From Kiritimatiellia bacterium (GTDB lineage: Bacteria; Verrucomicrobiota; Kiritimatiellia; UBA8416; SLMC01): a stretch of 40,589 nucleotides of DNA. The position numbers and the translations under genes are program-made. Positions within the stretch are counted from its first letter, which is position 1; each line of letters begins with the position of its first letter. The stretch is from positions 1-40,589 of the forward strand of contig SLKS01000140.1 in NCBI GenBank assembly GCA_007134465.1, in the 5' to 3' direction. This document shows, piece after piece, positions 36,573 through 40,589 of this stretch. The notes beneath the pieces are model-generated. The model searched no databases. It worked only from the letters and a program-made list of their open reading frames with translations, and had not been told where the DNA came from.

Positions 36573-37290
36573 AGGATCGAAATGCGGTTTGGGCCAGCGC
36601 AGACGTTTTTAGATAAGCGCGAAGCCCTTCAGCGCGTCCCTGGGCATCCGCTTCTTGTGGCCGAGACTGATCAGGCGTTCGGCCACGGCGTCGGGATCGA
36701 GCCCGATGTCCTCGGCCCTGAGCTTGCGGGCCGCGCGCCAGCGCCGCACGCCGGCCGAGGCCAGCACGCCCTCGCGGGTCAGCAGATCGAGCATGGAGTT
36801 GTTGTCGGTCATAACGGAGTCCTTTCTCTTTTGAGTTTGCTTACTGCACCGGTTTCCGGCAGGTTGGGTTTCGGTTTCCTGCACGGAGGGATTTTGAATG
36901 AAGACTTCAGTGATTGCGTTGGCTGCGCTGGTCTCGGCCTGCGCCGGGTTCGGTGTCCGCGCCTCTGCCGATGACGCCGGATCTTCGGAGTCCCCCGAGC
37001 GGAGCCGGTCGGCCGGCGACTACATGGCCATAGACGTGTCGGCGGGTCCTGCCGCCACCAACTATCCCGTTCGGTATTTCGCCACAGGAGAAGACGTTCC
37101 CGGCGGCGTCACCAACGATCTGTACAAGACCACCCACATACTGATGCGCCGCATTCCGGCTGGCACGTTTACCATGGGTTCGCCCGAGGGCGAGTTGGGG
37201 CGCAATAGCGACGAAGCCCAGCGCGAGGTGACGCTGACGAAGGATTTCTACATCGGGGTGTTCCCGGTCACACAGCGGCAGTGGGAACGC
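36573..37290 (+). repeat. Duplicated cassette copy B
   Basis: AGGATCGAAATGCGGTTTGGGCCAGCGCAGACGTTTTTAGATAAGCGCGAAG... matches 31923 onward, including non-coding sequence; right edge approximate. Confidence 0.9.
36609..36812 (-). CDS. Conserved small protein (67 aa), unknown function, copy B
   Basis: MTDNNSMLDLLTREGVLASAGVRRWRAARKLRAEDIGLDPDAVAERLISLGHKKRMPRDALKGFALI*; 3 aa differences from copy A. Confidence 0.7.
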   Translation of the reverse strand: MTDNNSMLDLLTREGVLASAGVRRWRAARKLRAEDIGLDPDAVAERLISLGHKKRMPRDALKGFALI

Positions 37291-37941
37291 GTGGCGGGCA
37301 ACTGGCCGAGCTGGTTCAGGAACACGTCGTACCGCGACAGCCGTCCCGTGGAGCAGGTCAGCTACTTGAAAATCCGAGAGTGCCCGAACAACAACCCGAT
37401 CAGCCCGAACTGGCCAAAGTCGAGCCAGGTGCACGCGGACTCGTTCATGGGCAGGCTGCGGGCCAGGACAGGGCTTTCGACGCTGGACCTGCCGACGGAG
37501 GCGCAGTGGGAATACGCCTGCCGTGCGGGAACGACGACGGCACTGAACTCGGGCAAGAATCTGACAAATACGGAATCTTGTCCGAACATGGATGAGGCGG
37601 GACGGTATAGGCACAACCATCCCGGCGGGTATGATCCAATGTTCCCAACGAGCACGAACGCGGACGGGGGCACGGCGAAAGTGGGCTCGTATCTTCCCAA
37701 TGCCTGGGGACTGTACGACACGCACGGGAACGTGTTGGAGTGGTGCCTGGACCGGCATCTGGCCGAGGCGCCGTGGTCGGCGGATCCCGAGGATGCGGTT
37801 TTGGGGTCGTTCCGCACAACTCGGGGCGGGAGCTGGGGCTGCAACGCCAGGCACTGCCGCTCCGCGTACCGGCTCAGCGGCACCCCGGACTTTCGGCTCA
37901 GCAACTACGTCGGCTTTCGCATCGCCATGACCGTACCGTAA
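36898..37941 (+). CDS. Secreted single-domain SUMF1/FGE-sulfatase-fold protein
   Basis: Signal peptide MKTSVIALAALVSACAGFGVRA; RRIPAGTFTMGSPEGE, LPTEAQWEYACRAGTTTAL, WGLYDTHGNVLEWCLD, TRGGSWGCNARHCRSAYR. Confidence 0.93.
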   Translation: MKTSVIALAALVSACAGFGVRASADDAGSSESPERSRSAGDYMAIDVSAGPAATNYPVRYFATGEDVPGGVTNDLYKTTHILMRRIPAGTFTMGSPEGELGRNSDEAQREVTLTKDFYIGVFPVTQRQWERVAGNWPSWFRNTSYRDSRPVEQVSYLKIRECPNNNPISPNWPKSSQVHADSFMGRLRARTGLSTLDLPTEAQWEYACRAGTTTALNSGKNLTNTESCPNMDEAGRYRHNHPGGYDPMFPTSTNADGGTAKVGSYLPNAWGLYDTHGNVLEWCLDRHLAEAPWSADPEDAVLGSFRTTRGGSWGCNARHCRSAYRLSGTPDFRLSNYVGFRIAMTVP

Positions 37942-37951
37942 CACCACTTCC

Positions 37952-38098
37952 TCACGCCGCCATCCTCACGCTTGTACGCGCCATGTCGCGATGCCAGGCC
38001 CTGCAGGCTCCGGAGTGCGGGCAGCTCGGGCAGTAGAACGAGCCCTCGTTGGGCAGGAAATGCCCGGCCCGAACCACGGAAACAATGACGGCGGGCAT
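37952..38098 (-). CDS. 48-aa Cys-containing small protein, unknown function
   Basis: MPAVIVSVVRAGHFLPNEGSFYCPSCPHSGACRAWHRDMARTSVRMAA*; Shine-Dalgarno AAAGGAG six bases upstream of ATG; not in the supplied ORF track (below length cutoff). Confidence 0.6.
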   Translation of the reverse strand: MPAVIVSVVRAGHFLPNEGSFYCPSCPHSGACRAWHRDMARTSVRMAA

Positions 38099-38344
38099 GT
38101 GACACTCCTTTCGTTAAGGGGATGATGGGAAACCCCGGAACGGTTCCGGGCCGCGAATGCGGGACCTGGAGAAACTCGGAACGGGCGGCGGCGGCGAATC
38201 CGGAGCCCTTATGTTATGACCGTTTCCCGGCGGAAATTTAGTCGGGGATTGGGCTTGCTTAAGCTGCGGGTCTGCCGTACATTGCAGAGCGGTGGCGAGG
38301 GCCTGACTTCTGTAATGTCTCAAGGCTGACGTTGGCAGGGAAAC

Positions 38345-39412
38345 GTGATGAGAGATTTTCTAAGGGGGTTGACCGATCCGATGAATACCGAGGGATTCAC
38401 CCTCGGCGATCGTTCGGCCCTTGGCGCTGAAAAACGAAAAACCGGAGGAGGTCCGAGAATGTCACGCGACACGCTGAACGAATTGCGGGGTGAACACGCT
38501 GCACGGCAACTGAAGCGGATGAAGCTTCGGTTGCCTATCATAGCGGCTACGTTCGGAATTGCGTCTGTCTGTTTGCTTCCTGGCGTTATCCTTCTCCTTG
38601 GACAAGGCAATGCGATTGCGCTCATTGTTTCCGCTGTTGTGGCTGTTGCCGCTTCAGTCCTCTTGAACATGTCGGCGCAACTCCTCGCGGAATGGGATCG
38701 GGCGGTCGTCTTGAGAATGGGCCGCTTCGAACGGGTGGCCGGCCCAGGATTCTTTATGATCATGCCGGTCGTGCAGCATGTCTCGCGCGTGCTCGATACA
38801 AGAGTTCGTACGACATCGTTCTACGTTGAATCCATGCTCACGAAGGACACCGTGCCGATTTCGATCGAAGCCATTGCCTTCTGGCGTGTTCTCGATGCGC
38901 GGAAAACCGTATTGGAGGTCGAGGACTATTACCAGGCGATCACAATGGCCGTCCAAACGGCGCATCGCGACATTATGGGCGAGCATAATCTGACGGACAT
39001 CCTGGCGAAGCGCGAGGAAATTGTCCTTGAACTGAAGCAAGTACTGGAGGCGAAGGCGAACACATGGGGGATCGAGGTGGGGTCGATCGAGATTCGAGAC
39101 ATTACAATCCCGCAAAACCTCCAGCAGGCTCTATCCAAACAGGCACAGGCAGAACGAGAGCGGTTGGCGAGAGATATCTTGGGCGAAGCCGAAATGGATA
39201 TCGCCGACAAGTTCGCAAAAGCATCGGAAGCCTATCGAGACAACCCTATTGGCCTGCAACTCCGTGCAATGAATATTGTATACGAGGGACTCCGGTCCGG
39301 CACCTCCATGATGTTGGTACCGTCATCGGTGCTTGACACGATGAATCTGGGCTCGGTGGCCGCACTGGGCGAGTCCCTGCGTCCAAAACCGGTTGAGGCA
39401 AAACCGAAATGA
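38345..39412 (+). CDS. Stomatin/slipin-like SPFH protein (alternative start 38459)
   Basis: TM segment, EWDRAVVLRMGRFERVAGPGFFMIMPVVQ, DTRVRTTSFYVESMLTKDTVPISIEAIAFWRV, IRDITIPQNLQQALSKQAQAERER. Confidence 0.93.
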   Translation: MMRDFLRGLTDPMNTEGFTLGDRSALGAEKRKTGGGPRMSRDTLNELRGEHAARQLKRMKLRLPIIAATFGIASVCLLPGVILLLGQGNAIALIVSAVVAVAASVLLNMSAQLLAEWDRAVVLRMGRFERVAGPGFFMIMPVVQHVSRVLDTRVRTTSFYVESMLTKDTVPISIEAIAFWRVLDARKTVLEVEDYYQAITMAVQTAHRDIMGEHNLTDILAKREEIVLELKQVLEAKANTWGIEVGSIEIRDITIPQNLQQALSKQAQAERERLARDILGEAEMDIADKFAKASEAYRDNPIGLQLRAMNIVYEGLRSGTSMMLVPSSVLDTMNLGSVAALGESLRPKPVEAKPK

Positions 39413-39476
39413 GCGCCAACCAGCCCTCCGAGCATACGCGCTAAAGGCGAGCCGCTCAAGGGCCACGTTGGGCCGA

Positions 39477-40370
39477 ATGATGAAAACAAATCTCTTTACA
39501 ATAATCTGCGCTGTCGCGGCAATCGGATGCGCGCACTTGGGAATACGAGTGGGGTTCCGATATCTTGCGCTTGGCGGGATAACCCGTCTTCCCTCCGCAG
39601 AACAGCGAATTCAAAGCGTTCCTGTGCGCCTCGACGTGAGTCAGCCTGCTGACCGCACACATTATGTTGACCTGGGTTACGCATCTTTTTATACACCGGA
39701 ACAATTCGAATTAGAAGCTTGGCCCGCAGGTGACGGCACATGCCTTGTGCTAACCAACAATAGAATCCGTCTCCTGTTTCTTGCTCCGTTTTCAATAACA
39801 TCGTTTCGTGCCGATAGACTCAACGGAAACCCGATAACTCAAAATGCAAAAATGGAATATCCGAAACTCAGCAGACAAACAGAACTCATGTATGTCGATC
39901 CTGTTCAAGCAGAGATCGACATAGAATACACCCTCTACCCGAATTTCTGGCAGGTGCTGGCGTTAAACCGCGACGCTTTTACAGCCTTGAAGACACGCCT
40001 TATGCATAAAGCGGTGTACCAGCGGGGTCAAAACAAGGTGCTTTTGTACAAATCCGATCAAACCAAGGGTTTAGTTAGAATTGGAGACTTTCCCGACGAC
40101 CCTTCCGTCCTCTCCGGAATGATTGCATCCGTTCAGGGAGACTGTCTCGTCGGCTTTCATCTGTACAGGAAACACAAGGTTGAACAGGCTGTCGACGAGC
40201 TTCTGGTGACGATCCTTTCATCGTTTTCATTTGCGGTTGATGAGATTCCTGATCAAGCGCAACTCATCGACTTAATCGCCGCTACAGGAGTCAAGCACAG
40301 AAAACATAGCCAACAAGACGAGTCCGTACCATCGGAAGCCGCGCCGAGCGCGTATCCCGATGTTCGGTGA
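39477..40370 (+). CDS. Hypothetical membrane-anchored/secreted protein
   Basis: MMKTNLFTIICAVAAIGCAHLG hydrophobic N-terminus; no recognised domain. Confidence 0.65.
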   Translation: MMKTNLFTIICAVAAIGCAHLGIRVGFRYLALGGITRLPSAEQRIQSVPVRLDVSQPADRTHYVDLGYASFYTPEQFELEAWPAGDGTCLVLTNNRIRLLFLAPFSITSFRADRLNGNPITQNAKMEYPKLSRQTELMYVDPVQAEIDIEYTLYPNFWQVLALNRDAFTALKTRLMHKAVYQRGQNKVLLYKSDQTKGLVRIGDFPDDPSVLSGMIASVQGDCLVGFHLYRKHKVEQAVDELLVTILSSFSFAVDEIPDQAQLIDLIAATGVKHRKHSQQDESVPSEAAPSAYPDVR

Positions 40371-40396
40371 CCGGGCGTCACACCGCCCCGTACGGA

Positions 40397-40460
40397 GCGT
40401 TTCTGCCCCGAAACCGGCGGTTCGGCACCGGATTCGGAGGGTTTCGCACCCGATTCAGGA
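40397..40460. repeat. Three imperfect tandem 21-22 bp units
   Basis: GCGTTTCTGCCCCGAAACCGG / CGGTTCGGCACCGGATTCGGA / GGGTTTCGCACCCGATTCAGGA. Confidence 0.5.
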
Positions 40461-40589
40461 GTAGATTCCGGCGTTGATCAGGTGATCGAGGTGTCAACAA
40501 TAGACCCCTGACGGGAAGCCGACGCGATATTCATGCAGTGCTGCGGGCGTTGAGCGCCGGTGGCCGGGTGAACTTTCCACTAGTGGAAA

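Noticed and set aside
31923-40589. Reverse transcriptase, Avd or template repeat for the proposed DGR
   Set aside because: Scanned the ORF translations for RT motifs (YxDD, SQ) and the DNA for an AAC-rich copy of the variable segment; none found in this window, so the DGR idea remains partial.
1-40589. CRISPR arrays, rRNA genes or complete prophage
   Set aside because: No regularly spaced repeats, rRNA signatures or phage structural genes seen.

Overview
GC-rich bacterial window, PVC-like (Kiritimatiellota/Verrucomicrobiota) by my impression only. I assign about 33 CDS, one tRNA-Leu(CAG) and several non-coding repeats. Core segments: (i) a telescoped ilvE-mcsA-mcsB-clpC operon (protein-arginine phosphorylation); (ii) a U32-peptidase-like Cys-rich protein coupled to a SAM methyltransferase; (iii) a fused MurC-MurB followed by Ddl; (iv) Na/Pi symporter, a WP-rich lipoprotein, and tandem pyrB/argF; (v) wzm-wzt-nadC-SGNH-coaX. 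The right-hand 12 kb is accessory-like: MntA/HepT, flotillin plus NfeD, hipBA with an operator-like inverted repeat, a Fic-type N-terminal fragment, and a slipin. It also holds two near-identical cassettes, each a 67-aa small ORF divergent from a secreted formylglycine-generating-enzyme/sulfatase-modifying (SUMF1) fold protein. The three SUMF1 domains share a C-terminal frame but differ at clustered positions that are mostly NNC codons. This is the footprint expected of diversity-generating retroelement (DGR) variable regions, although no reverse transcriptase or template repeat is visible here. Other non-coding signals: a 150-bp MITE-like element with 8-bp direct repeats, a 151-bp inverted-repeat element, a dispersed 65-bp repeat, and two 9-bp poly-G tracts at expression-critical sites. 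All assignments come from reading the sequence and motifs; no database search was run.
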